Assembly: GCA_964451375.1 (NCBI GenBank)
Contig: CAYVIN010000013.1
Coordinates: 1 to 64,000, forward strand
Source of the DNA: JAGXQV01 sp964451375
Lineage (GTDB): Bacteria; Pseudomonadota; Gammaproteobacteria; Burkholderiales; Sulfuricellaceae
DNA length: 64,000 nucleotides
Direction of reading: 5' to 3'
Positions 40,987 to 48,833 of this stretch are shown here, piece after piece (positions within the stretch are counted from its first letter, which is position 1; each line of letters starts with the position of its first letter). The notes under the pieces were generated by a model, which saw only the letters and a program-made list of their open reading frames with translations, searched no databases and was not told where the DNA came from. Position numbers and translations under genes: made by a program.

Positions 40987-42186
40987 GTGAACCATAACGA
41001 GATGTCGGAATATCCCTGCCAGGGTTTTCACGACGATCTGCCCAAGGGCAAAGCATCGGGAACCTTGCGCGTCAGCGCGACGGGGTTTGAATTTGAGGTG
41101 GGCGACAAACACGGGCGTTTGCCCTTCGACGGTGCTGAAATCAAGCTGGGCGGGGCTAGCGACCGGCTGGTGTTCATCAGCCATCCGGCGCTTGTCGGCT
41201 GGACGCTGTATACCAGCGAGCGTTCGCTGCTCGACGACCCGCGCCTGCGGGCGCATTCCGGCCTTGGCCGGCAAGCGGCGGCGGCGCAACTGCGCCACCA
41301 GTGGAACTGGGCGGTGCTGGTGATCGGGCTGATAGTGCTGATCGGCCTGCCGATTTTGCTGGTATGGCGCATCGACTGGTTATCCGCCCCGATTGCGCGG
41401 CAGGTACCCGCCGCCTGGGAGCAAAAACTGGGCGAAACGGCGATTGCCCAATATCGTTTTTCCCACCGCTTCCTTCCCCAGGAACAGACCGACCGGCTGG
41501 TCACGCCGCTGGTCAAGCCGCTGCTGGGCGCGCTCCAGAACTCGCGCTACTCCTACCATTTCGAGATCGTCAACGAGGCTGCGCCGAACGCTTTTGCGTT
41601 GCCGGGCGGCTTTGTGGTGATTCACTCCGGGCTGATTCTCGATGCGCGCAATGCCGAGGAACTGCTGGGGGTGCTGGCCCACGAAATCACCCATGCCGAA
41701 CAGCAGCACGGGGTGCGCAACATGATCGCCGGAAGCGGGGTGTATCTGGTGGTCAGCGCCTTTGTCGGGGATGTCGGCGGCCTCTTGGCGACGCTCGCCA
41801 ATGCCGCGCCGCTGCTGCTCACCCAGAGCTATTCGCGGGCCTTCGAGGAAGAGGCCGACACGCTGGGATTTCGCCTTTTGCAAGCCGCCCACATCGACCC
41901 GCGCGGCCTGGCGAGCTTTTTCGAGCGGCTGGTGGCCGAGGAGAAAAAGCAGCTGGAGAAAATCGACAACGAAACCGCGCGCGAAACCCTCAAGCTCGGC
42001 GCAAAGTTCCTGAGCACCCATCCCGCCACCGACGAGCGCGTCCGCTATTTGCGCGAGATGGCGGCGCAGGCCGGGACACCGGGCTATATTGACCAAAGCT
42101 GCGAGTTCGCCGCGCTGAAACTCGCCGTGCAGCAATACGTGACTGAAAACCATCCCAAGGAGAAAAAACATGAAAGCGGAAATTAA
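40987..42186 (+). CDS. M48-family membrane metallopeptidase
   Basis: A protein of about 399 residues. The first 100 form a cytoplasmic beta-rich domain. A membrane helix follows (WAVLVIGLIVLIGLPILLVW), then the protease with HEITHAEQQHG as the zinc site and FEEEADTLGF as the third ligand. The GTG at 40987 has TTGGGGAA at a suitable distance. An ATG at 41002 and a TTG at 40969 are alternatives. It overlaps the first AIM24 gene by 17 bases, so it is coupled to the AIM24 trio. Confidence 0.85.
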   Translation: MNHNEMSEYPCQGFHDDLPKGKASGTLRVSATGFEFEVGDKHGRLPFDGAEIKLGGASDRLVFISHPALVGWTLYTSERSLLDDPRLRAHSGLGRQAAAAQLRHQWNWAVLVIGLIVLIGLPILLVWRIDWLSAPIARQVPAAWEQKLGETAIAQYRFSHRFLPQEQTDRLVTPLVKPLLGALQNSRYSYHFEIVNEAAPNAFALPGGFVVIHSGLILDARNAEELLGVLAHEITHAEQQHGVRNMIAGSGVYLVVSAFVGDVGGLLATLANAAPLLLTQSYSRAFEEEADTLGFRLLQAAHIDPRGLASFFERLVAEEKKQLEKIDNETARETLKLGAKFLSTHPATDERVRYLREMAAQAGTPGYIDQSCEFAALKLAVQQYVTENHPKEKKHESGN

Positions 42187-42829
42187 GGGGGGACAGGCCT
42201 TTTCCTACATCGATATGGAATTGGCCCCTGGTGAAGCGCTGATCGCCGAGTCCGATGCGATGTCGAGCATGGATGCCGATGTCGATTTGACGGCGACCCT
42301 CAACGGCGGCTTCATCAAGGGCTTGCTACGGAAATATCTGGGCGACGAAAGCCTCTTCATCAGCCGTTTTCAGAACAACACCGCGAAGAACCGCCGCCTG
42401 ATCCTGGTGCAGCCGACGCCCGGTCAAATCCGCTGCGCGGAACTTGACAACGAAGTTCTCAACCTCCAGCCGGGCGCGTTCCTCGCCTGCACCGAGGGCA
42501 TCACCCTGGGCCTGCGCTGGGCCGGCCTGGTGTCGTGGATCGCCCGCGAAGGCCTGTTCAAGCTCCAGGTCAGCGGCTCCGGCAAGGTCTGGTACGGGGC
42601 TTACGGCGCTTTGCTGGATCGCGAAATCGACGGCGAGTACATCGTCGATACCAGCCATCTGGTTGCCTATGGCCCCGGCATCAAGCTGCACCTGCAACTG
42701 GCGGGCGGGATTTTCTCCAGCTTCTTCGGCGGCGAAGGCCTGGTCACGCGGCTTTCCGGCAAAGGCAACATCGTCATCCAGACCCGCAGCGTTTCCGGGC
42801 TGGCGTCCTGGCTCAATCCCAAATTTTAA
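42170..42829 (+). CDS. AIM24-family (TIGR00266) protein 1
   Basis: A 219-residue single AIM24 beta-structured domain. LGDESLFISRFQNN, PGAFLACTEGITLGLRWAGL, IDGEYIVDTSHLVAYGPGIK and FFGGEGLVTRLSGKGNIVIQ are the family repeats. Mitochondrial AIM24 shapes cristae, but the bacterial role is unknown. It shares transcription with an M48 protease and two paralogues. The ribosome binding site is AAGGAGAAAA inside the protease gene. Confidence 0.88.
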   Translation: MKAEIKGGQAFSYIDMELAPGEALIAESDAMSSMDADVDLTATLNGGFIKGLLRKYLGDESLFISRFQNNTAKNRRLILVQPTPGQIRCAELDNEVLNLQPGAFLACTEGITLGLRWAGLVSWIAREGLFKLQVSGSGKVWYGAYGALLDREIDGEYIVDTSHLVAYGPGIKLHLQLAGGIFSSFFGGEGLVTRLSGKGNIVIQTRSVSGLASWLNPKF

Positions 42830-42841
42830 GGAGCACCCATC

Positions 42842-43522
42842 ATGCAGGTAGAACTCCTCCACCGTCCCGGCAACACCGCCGCGAAAATCACCTTGCAGCC
42901 CCACGAGGCCTGCACCGCCGAATCCGGCGCGATGATCGCGATGAGCGGCCACATGCAGCTCACCACCACCACCCACAAAAAATCCAGCGGCGGCCTGCTC
43001 AAGGCGGCCAAGCGCCTGCTGGGTGGGGAATCGTTGTTCCTCAACCATTTCCAGCCCGCCGCCAAACCCGGCGAAGTGTGGCTGGGAACCGGGCTGGCCG
43101 GCGACATGCTGACCCTGGATCTCGATAACGAAAGCCTGATCGTGCAAAGCGGCTCGTTCCTCGCCTGCGATGAGCGCATCGATATCGACCTGGGCTGGCA
43201 GGGTTTCAAGTCCATCCTCTCCGGCGAAAGCGTGTTCTGGCTGAATTTGCGCGGGCGCGGCACAGTCCTGCTGGCGTCGTTCGGCGCGATTTACCCGGTG
43301 GAAGTTAACGGCGAATACATCGTCGATACCGGCCATATCGTGGCTTTCAACGAAAGCCTCAAGTTCACCATCACCAAGGCCGGCAAAAGCTGGCTGCACT
43401 CGTTCCTCGGCGGCGAAGGGCTGGTCTGCAAATTCACCGGCAAAGGCACCGTGTGGTGCCAGTCGCACAACCCCGCCGGCTTCGGCGCAACGCTCCGCCC
43501 CAACCTCAAGCCGCGCGGCTGA
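42842..43522 (+). CDS. AIM24-family (TIGR00266) protein 2
   Basis: A 226-residue AIM24 paralogue, clearly related to its neighbours (GGESLFLNHFQPAAKPGE, VNGEYIVDTGHIVAFNESLK, FLGGEGLVCKFTGKGTVWCQ). It starts 12 bases after the previous gene with a clear ribosome binding site (AAGGAG). The three copies have diverged enough to suggest distinct jobs, perhaps as a hetero-oligomer. Confidence 0.87.
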   Translation: MQVELLHRPGNTAAKITLQPHEACTAESGAMIAMSGHMQLTTTTHKKSSGGLLKAAKRLLGGESLFLNHFQPAAKPGEVWLGTGLAGDMLTLDLDNESLIVQSGSFLACDERIDIDLGWQGFKSILSGESVFWLNLRGRGTVLLASFGAIYPVEVNGEYIVDTGHIVAFNESLKFTITKAGKSWLHSFLGGEGLVCKFTGKGTVWCQSHNPAGFGATLRPNLKPRG

Positions 43523-43535
43523 TCGCCCGAGGAGA

Positions 43536-44582
43536 TTGCTCATGAACAACACCTTTCACGTCATCCTGACCGGCGCGCTGCTCAACGACACGCCCGAAAA
43601 CCAAGCCCGCGACGCCTTCGCCAAACTATTCAAACTGACACCGGAAGACGCCGCCAAAACGCTGGCCCGCGCCCCCATCGCGATCAAGAAAAACGCCGAC
43701 GAAGCCACCGCTCAGGCGTTCAGCCGCGCCCTCACCAGCGCCGGCATCGGCCATCGTATCGACCCGGCAACGCCTGCCGTAACGCCGCCGGTCACGCCCC
43801 GCGCGGCGACCGTCCAGCCGCCCCCGCCTATCCCCGCCGCGCCGCCTCCGCCCGTGGCCGCCGCGCCGGCACACCGCGAAATTGCCTCGCCCGACAGTTA
43901 TGCCCCGGCCAACCCGCCGGGCTACGCCTTCAAAATCGAAGGCAAACCGGATTACGCCTTCCTCACCGTCCAGCTTCCCGCCAACCACACCCTCAAGGTC
44001 GAAGCCTCGGCGATGGCGACCATGGACGTTAACCTCAAGATGAAAACCAAACTGAAAGGCGGAATCGGGCGCATGTTGACCGGCGAAAGCCTGTTCCTCA
44101 ATGAATTCACCGCCCAGGACGCCCCCGGCGAAATCGGCATCGCCCCCGCCATGCCCGGCGACCTGATGCACCAATACCTCAACGGCGACACCCTCTACCT
44201 GCAAAACTCCGCGTTCGTCGCCTGCGCGGCGGGCGTCACCACCGAAACCAAGTGGCAAGGGATGCTCAAAGGCTTCTTCTCCAGCGAAGGGCTGTTCCTG
44301 ATCCGCTGTAGCGGCAAGGGCGACCTGTGGTTCAACACCTACGGCGCAAGCATCGAAATCGATGTCACCGAAGATTACGTGGTCGATACCGGCAACATCG
44401 TCGCCTTCACCGAAGGATTGCAATACGAAATCACCAAGGTCGGCGGCTACAAGTCGCTGTTCTTCTCCGGCGAAGGCTTCGTGTGCCGCTTCTCCGGCAA
44501 AGGCAAGGTGTGGATACAAACCCGCACCCCCGGCGCGTTCATCTCCTGGGCCGGCTTTTTCCGGCCTGCGGGGAAGGGCTGA
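43536..44582 (+). CDS. AIM24-family protein 3 with extra N-terminal domain
   Basis: A 348-residue protein. Residues 5-75 (FHVILTGALLNDTPENQARD...) form a small alpha/beta domain also seen in front of other proteobacterial membrane and zinc-ribbon proteins. A Pro/Ala-rich linker (about 80-115) leads to a C-terminal AIM24 domain (about 135-340, with GESLFLNEFTAQ, YVVDTGNIVAFTEGLQ and FFSGEGFVCRFSGKGKVWIQ). Its last codons lie in the direct repeat that recurs at 46421. Confidence 0.85.
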   Translation: MLMNNTFHVILTGALLNDTPENQARDAFAKLFKLTPEDAAKTLARAPIAIKKNADEATAQAFSRALTSAGIGHRIDPATPAVTPPVTPRAATVQPPPPIPAAPPPPVAAAPAHREIASPDSYAPANPPGYAFKIEGKPDYAFLTVQLPANHTLKVEASAMATMDVNLKMKTKLKGGIGRMLTGESLFLNEFTAQDAPGEIGIAPAMPGDLMHQYLNGDTLYLQNSAFVACAAGVTTETKWQGMLKGFFSSEGLFLIRCSGKGDLWFNTYGASIEIDVTEDYVVDTGNIVAFTEGLQYEITKVGGYKSLFFSGEGFVCRFSGKGKVWIQTRTPGAFISWAGFFRPAGKG

Positions 44583-44745
44583 CGATCACAACAAGATTCG
44601 CCAAAGGTTTGCTACGACGCCTTGAAGTTAGTGGTTAGTAACCCCACAAAGCAGGTGGAATGGCGATCTAACTTTTTGCAGTAAACGCGCGAAGGGGGCG
44701 CGCCTCACAACCTCCCCCGATTTCGCAGCACCTGATTCAAGCGGC
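44567..44745 (+). repeat. direct repeat copy A (about 180 bp)
   Basis: Starting at TGCGGGGAAGGGCTGACGAT in the last codons of the third AIM24 gene, this segment matches 46421-46602 at roughly 85% by eye. Both contain CGCCAAAGGTTTGCT, GAAGTTAGTG, TTAGTAACCCC and GGCGATCT. The two copies bound a 1.7-kb stretch with the CcdAB pair. Confidence 0.75.
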
Positions 44746-45156
44746 GCGTTGGCCTCGTTGGCCTCATTCCCATGCGCCGCGTGGGAATGCAGTCAAGCCG
44801 CGCTGCGGCGAGGGTGAATGATAGGCAGAAAATGAGGTTTCACGGCGGATTCGGGACGCGGCGCGTGGGAACGAGGGAGGGAACCAGGGGCGCGGAGAAG
44901 GCGTCGCTCGTTTGAGGAAGGCTTAATCGCGTAGCCCCTGTCCCCTGAGAGCCTGTGAAAATATTCAAATCCTACTGTGCTGCCGGGGTCAGGTCTTGCG
45001 AAATCACATTTGATTACCCGCCCCGCTCCAGCGTCGCGCGGCGTTACCTATCCAAACGACAAAGCCTTAAAGCTGCTTCGATGATTCGCTTGCCGAAATG
45101 CCATCGCACTTACCGTTCTACCTGCGGTTTTGGGACGCTGGAGCGCCCCGCTCTGG
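44746..45156 (+). repeat. non-coding stretch with dispersed hairpins
   Basis: A CATTCCCATGCGCCGCGTGG / GGCGCGTGGGAACGAGG inverted pair (44766-44880) is related to 29659-29762. A CCGCTCCAGCGTCGC / GACGCTGGAGCGCCCC pair (45020-45150) is related to 30470-30575. No gene is supported. Confidence 0.6.
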
Positions 45157-45222
45157 AATAAAATGGGGTCGGAGTCACTTTTCTCAGGGAATAAAATGGG
45201 GTCGGAGTCACTTTTCTCAGGG
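45157..45222 (+). repeat. 33-bp tandem repeat, two copies
   Basis: Two identical 33-base units beginning AATAAAATGGGGTCGGAGTC and ending TTTTCTCAGGG. They end 7 bases before the ATG of the zeta-like fragment. The GGGGTCGGAGTC core resembles the GGGGTCAGACTCGATTGG pieces at 30330-30421. Confidence 0.8.
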
Positions 45223-45228
45223 AAACCC

Positions 45229-45303
45229 ATGCCAGATAAGCGTGTCATCATCATCGCCGGGCCGAGCGGGGCGGGGAAGTCCACCTTCGCCCGCGAGAAC
45301 AAT
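45229..45303 (+). pseudogene. 5' fragment of a zeta-toxin-like P-loop kinase gene
   Basis: MPDKRVIIIAGPSGAGKST with FAREN is the N-terminal strand and Walker A loop of zeta-toxin-like kinases. After 25 codons the sequence changes to the repeat AATCGGGGACAGACTACG, and the frame continues only as unrelated residues. The rest of the gene is not in the window. Confidence 0.65.
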
Positions 45304-45386
45304 CGGGGACAGACTACGTTTTCCCCTGCCTTCCAATTCTACATTTCAACTGCTTTTGTAGAGGGCAAATTTGCCCTGCTGCGGGT

Positions 45387-45710
45387 AGCCCGGATGTTTC
45401 ATAAATTCGCGCGATGATCGCGCAGGATTTTGCGAGCTTTCGCCTATCGGCGAAATGCCTGCTTACCCCACTTGCGAGCTTTCGCCTCCGGCGAAATGCC
45501 TGCTTACCCCGCTTGTTTCATAGGTGAATTTGGCGAAGGAGTGGTGTAGTTATTCATACACCCGACTGTCGCGCCTTTGTTCCGGCTCTTGTGCCCTTTG
45601 GGTATTAGCCGGATTACAAGGGCGGTGATGCCCTTCACGGGTAAGCCAAATTTGCCTATGAAACAAAAGACCAGCGAGGGCGTGCGCAATTTGTGAAACA
45701 TCCGGGCTAG
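45387..45710 (+). repeat. 324-bp element with nested inverted repeats
   Basis: The outer ends TAGCCCGGATGTTTCA and TGAAACATCCGGGCTA are perfect 16-base inverses. An inner pair, GTTTCATAGGTGAATTTGGC and GCCAAATTTGCCTATGAAAC, lies at about 45510 and 45645. Between left outer and inner ends, a unit of about 42 bases (GCGAGCTTTCGCC...GGCGAAATGCCTGCTTACCC) occurs twice. No transposase gene is inside, so it looks like a non-autonomous insertion-sequence derivative. It abuts the ccdB stop. Confidence 0.7.
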
Positions 45711-45711
45711 G

Positions 45712-46011
45712 TTAAAAGCCTTGGAACAAGAGGTCTATGGCGGCGACAATCTCTGCCCGCCGGTGCTCAAGCGATGACACCGGATGCCTTAGGATGACTA
45801 AAGGAACAGCGGCCATGCCTTGTGTTGCCATGACCACCCGCTGCCCCTCGATCTCGAAGACCGGGTTAAGCGAAGAAGCGTAGATGGGCATGTCTTCAAC
45901 AGGCAGTAGCGCCGCCACCACGCGAGTGGCAAAGTGGCTGTTGATGTCGGCCTGCAAATCCAAGAGGTAGCCGTCCCCCTCGGGATGCTTATAAACGGTA
46001 AATCGCCCCAT
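45712..46011 (-). CDS. ccdB: CcdB-type gyrase-poison toxin
   Basis: A 99-residue toxin, MGRFTVYKHPEGDGYLLDLQ..., with RVVAALLPVEDMPIYASSLN and the C-terminal EIVAAIDLLFQGF, the family's gyrase-contacting helix region, where the usual end is a hydrophobic W-G-I/F. It has full length. It overlaps the ccdA stop by one base (TGATG). The stop lies next to the nested inverted-repeat element. Confidence 0.88.
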   Translation of the reverse strand: MGRFTVYKHPEGDGYLLDLQADINSHFATRVVAALLPVEDMPIYASSLNPVFEIEGQRVVMATQGMAAVPLVILRHPVSSLEHRRAEIVAAIDLLFQGF

Positions 46012-46262
46012 CAGAAGCCCCGGTATTTCGCGAGTGGCAACCCGTTCTTCTCTACGTAGGCATTCCAGCATTCAAAGGCTTTCTGGTTCTCGGCCTGCCA
46101 GATTTCTGCCCGCTTCTCGGCGACCGCCTTGGCCACCCCCGCCTCAGCCGCCTGAGAGACATTGATGCGCAGCTCTTTTGCCTCGGCTAACAGGTGTTCC
46201 GCCAAGGAAACATTGGTGGATTTCTTGGGGGCGTTGGCGTAGCTACTTGTGGTCGTTATCAT
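46011..46262 (-). CDS. ccdA: CcdA-type antitoxin
   Basis: An 83-residue antitoxin. KKSTNVSLAEHLLAEAKELR forms the RHH DNA-binding part and WQAENQKAFECWNAYVEKNG is the CcdB-binding tail with the family's conserved Trp/Asn pattern. The start at 46262 has an excellent ribosome binding site (AAAGGAGT). A longer open frame upstream runs into repeat-derived sequence. Confidence 0.88.
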   Translation of the reverse strand: MITTTSSYANAPKKSTNVSLAEHLLAEAKELRINVSQAAEAGVAKAVAEKRAEIWQAENQKAFECWNAYVEKNGLPLAKYRGF

Positions 46263-46420
46263 GAAAACTCCTTTGTGATGCACATATTTGATGTTGCCAT
46301 AACTGCGCATTGGAGACAACAAGGAGCAATGGGGGCGGACTCGATTGATCTGAAACCCACATTCAACATTCAATGAAACCGGATCAAAACCAATGGAGTC
46401 TGCCCCATTGATGTGATTGA

Positions 46421-46602
46421 TGCGGGGAAGGGCTGACGATGACAACAAGGTTCGCCAAAGGTTTGCTTCGGCGCTTTGAAGTTAGTGCTTAGTAACCCCG
46501 CAAGGCAGGTGGGATGGCGATCTGACTTTTCGCAACAAACGCGCGAATGGGTGTCGCCTCACAAGCCCCCCGATTCTGCACTACCTGATCAAAGCCGCGC
46601 GT
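46421..46602 (+). repeat. direct repeat copy B (about 180 bp)
   Basis: Second copy of the 44567-44745 segment, including the TGCGGGGAAGGGCTGACGAT start that is coding in copy A. Its right end touches the stop of the DUF4337 gene. This suggests the segment between the copies was inserted or duplicated next to the AIM24 operon. Confidence 0.75.
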
Positions 46603-46612
46603 TTGAGCGTTC

Positions 46613-47149
46613 TCAAAAGAACAGGAAAAATCCGTCGGCAAAATACACCAGGCCAACCGAACCTGCCGCCATCCCGGCGTACCAGACCGGTTTTTTCTTG
46701 AGCAGCCCGGCAATTGACGACATCAGGATGGCTATCTGCAAAAAAATCACCGCCATGCCGAATATCCTGGAATGGCGCTGCGCATCGTCGCGCACTGTCT
46801 CAAGATTTTTCGCCTCCTGCTGAATTTCGGCTTTTTCCTTCTCGTATTTCTCGACTTTTTTGCGGTAGTCGGCAATCTTGGTCTGATACGTTTCCGCGAC
46901 CGAGGGTGGCGCGTTCTTGACCATGCCGGGCAACTCAAGCTCCAGTTTCTCCATTTGCATCTGGTACATATACGATTTGATGCTCTTCGCCTGGAAATAC
47001 GCCCACTGATCCGATGCCTGCGACTGGCTCATCACGGCGCGCGTCGAATACCCGCCGCCCTTGAAGGTGGACAGCGTCGCGCATACCGCCAGCACCACGG
47101 TGCTGAGCGCCAGATAATTGAGCCACGGATCCTTCTTTTCTTCAGCCAT
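46613..47149 (-). CDS. DUF4337 membrane protein
   Basis: A 178-residue protein. The N-terminal helix WLNYLALSTVVLAVCATLST, a conserved periplasmic or coiled part (SQSQASDQWAYFQAKSIKSY, then helices to about 125) and two C-terminal helices (FGMAVIFLQIAILMSSIAGL and WYAGMAAGSVGLVYFADGFF) match DUF4337. Its function is unknown. It stands alone between copy B of the direct repeat and the VapBC pair. Confidence 0.82.
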   Translation of the reverse strand: MAEEKKDPWLNYLALSTVVLAVCATLSTFKGGGYSTRAVMSQSQASDQWAYFQAKSIKSYMYQMQMEKLELELPGMVKNAPPSVAETYQTKIADYRKKVEKYEKEKAEIQQEAKNLETVRDDAQRHSRIFGMAVIFLQIAILMSSIAGLLKKKPVWYAGMAAGSVGLVYFADGFFLFF

Positions 47150-47276
47150 GCGATTCCTCCTGATTGGTTGGGTTGAAATTTAAGGCGCGATTTTAGCGTG
47201 GCGCGGGGAAAGTGGGCGTTGCAGGGGGCACTGCGGGAGGGAATTGACGGCTACGGAGAAAGAGAAAGCGGAGAAA

Positions 47277-47684
47277 TCAGCGCCGGATTTCACCGACCAA
47301 ACACATCCCCAAGGCTTTCGCAGCGCCTTTGTCGAATGTGGCGGTGTAATCGCAATGCGCTGCCTTGCTGGAACACGCGATCAGACAATCGGCGAAATCC
47401 GCGTTGCCGGCGGCGAAGAGGCGCGTTGCCTTGTAGACGGTTTCGCCCTGTTCAAGCACCAGCGTTTTGGTACGCAACAGCGTATCCAGCACCGCTGCCA
47501 GTTCGGCTCGGGATACGCCGTAGCAGTCCTGCAACACCCAGCCGACTTCCACCACCACGACCAGCGGCAAATAACCTGGCGCTTCCGCCGTGAGGGATTC
47601 GATCAAATCCCCCGCCTGTGGCGATTGGAGGGGGTCGTCCTGGGCGATATAACGAACGATGACGTTGGTGTCCAAGCCAATCAT
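47277..47684 (-). CDS. PIN-domain toxin (VapC-type RNase)
   Basis: A 135-residue PIN toxin with MIGLDTNVIVRYIAQDD (Asp5), VVVEVGWVLQDCYG (Glu44), NADFADCLIACSSKA (Asp near 95 and 98) and YTATFDKGAAKALG (Asp near 118). All catalytic acids are present and the length is normal. It overlaps the AbrB-type antitoxin by four bases. Confidence 0.88.
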   Translation of the reverse strand: MIGLDTNVIVRYIAQDDPLQSPQAGDLIESLTAEAPGYLPLVVVVEVGWVLQDCYGVSRAELAAVLDTLLRTKTLVLEQGETVYKATRLFAAGNADFADCLIACSSKAAHCDYTATFDKGAAKALGMCLVGEIRR

Positions 47685-47923
47685 TTGGCGGCAGCTCCGC
47701 GTCTGGCGATGGCGGCGTTCATTTCCTCGACCGTCACGGGTTGTTCGGGGCGACGGATCATCCCTTTGAGCGCCTGCACCGAATGGGTGGCGGCAACGAT
47801 GCTGAATTGTCCATCCCCGGTTTCGATAAACTCGACGCGGTCGCCGGCATCCAGGCCAAGCGCCGTGCGCACGACAAGTGGAATGGTGATCTGTCCTTTG
47901 GTGGTGAGTGTGGCGGCTGGCAT
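47681..47923 (-). CDS. AbrB-type antitoxin
   Basis: An 80-residue antitoxin, MPAATLTTKGQITIPLVVRT, a standard SpoVT/AbrB DNA-binding fold, followed by a toxin-binding tail (PVTVEEMNAAIARRG). The ATG at 47923 was chosen because AAAGGAATTG sits just before it. In-frame starts at 47938 and 47983 are less likely. A palindrome lies 25 bases upstream. Confidence 0.85.
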   Translation of the reverse strand: MPAATLTTKGQITIPLVVRTALGLDAGDRVEFIETGDGQFSIVAATHSVQALKGMIRRPEQPVTVEEMNAAIARRGAAAK

Positions 47924-47947
47924 GTCAATTCCTTTCATATGTCCGAC

Positions 47948-47971
47948 AATCCTTACTTTAGCGTAAGGATT
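47948..47971 (-). promoter_or_regulatory. palindromic operator candidate of the AbrB-VapC pair
   Basis: AATCCTTAC-TTTAGC-GTAAGGATT has perfect 9-base arms, 25 bases upstream of the antitoxin start. It probably binds the AbrB-fold antitoxin for autoregulation. Confidence 0.55.
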
Positions 47972-48031
47972 TTGCACAATCAAGTCGAAAACGCCGTTTC
48001 CACCTCGCCGGGCAGCGTTGAAACAGCCCCC

Positions 48032-48742
48032 TCAGAACCGCTCCCCCATCCCCAGATAACGCCATTCTCCGGGCGGCAGTTTGCCCATCGCCACCCGTCC
48101 GATGCGGATCCGTTTCAAGCCGTGCACGGTCACGCCGATGTTTGAACACATAAAGGCGATTTGTCCGGGCTGCGGGCCTTTGAGGGCAAAACGCAGGTGG
48201 TTTTCGTTTTGCCGGCTGACCTTGAAGGCAGGCAGTGCGCGGCCATTGAAACTCAAGCCGTGATTGAGTATTTTGAGGCTGGCGTCGCTCAGTTCGCCGC
48301 TGAATTCGACGACGTATTCCTGTTCGAGGGTGGCCGCGTCGTCGTTGAGTTTGCGCGCCGTTCGCCAGTCCTGGGTGAACACCAGCAGGCCGGCGGCGCG
48401 TTCTTCCAGGGGCAGGGTGGCGGCGAGTTTGGCGAAATGTTGCTTGAGCAGGCGCACCCCGGTGGGGTCGTCCGCCGTGCGGGTCGCGGGGCCAAGCAGT
48501 TGTTTTGCGGCGGCGTGATCCAGCGCGGCGGGCTGGTTCAGCAAGATCGTGACCGGTTCAAGCGCGGTGAGACTGGCCTTGGGGTCGAGTTCGATGGTTT
48601 GCTGCGTCACCTTGAATTGCGGTTCTTCGACGATGACGCCATCCACCCTGACCCACCCGCCGCTGATGTACAACTCGGCCTCGCGGCGCGAACAGGGAAG
48701 GATTTCGGCTAGGCGTTTGGCGAGGCGAACGGGTTCAGTCAT
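48032..48742 (-). CDS. RsuA/RluF-like S4 pseudouridine synthase family protein, catalytic Asp not evident
   Basis: A 236-residue protein with an S4 RNA-binding domain (RLAKRLAEILPCSRREAELY then ISGGWVRVDG) and a pseudouridine-synthase fold (EYVVEFSGELSD, LRFALKGPQPGQIAFMCSNI and VHGLKRIRIGRVAMGKLPPG). In RsuA-type enzymes the active-site segment reads G-R-L-D followed by GLL. Here it is PLEERAAGLLVFTQD, with Glu at the aligned Asp position. It may use another residue, or act as an RNA-binding protein only. Confidence 0.82.
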   Translation of the reverse strand: MTEPVRLAKRLAEILPCSRREAELYISGGWVRVDGVIVEEPQFKVTQQTIELDPKASLTALEPVTILLNQPAALDHAAAKQLLGPATRTADDPTGVRLLKQHFAKLAATLPLEERAAGLLVFTQDWRTARKLNDDAATLEQEYVVEFSGELSDASLKILNHGLSFNGRALPAFKVSRQNENHLRFALKGPQPGQIAFMCSNIGVTVHGLKRIRIGRVAMGKLPPGEWRYLGMGERF

Positions 48743-48833
48743 GGTTTACCACCGGCGAGAAGGGGACGCCATTGTAAACGCGATGATTCGACACGCGGTA
48801 AAATCCACCCTATCGCAACCGCCCGAACTCGAC

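Noticed and set aside
45130..45417. 95-residue open frame through the tandem repeats into the zeta-like start
   Set aside because: Only codons from 45229 to about 45303 show homology. The left part is translated tandem repeat and the right part is unrelated repeat sequence.
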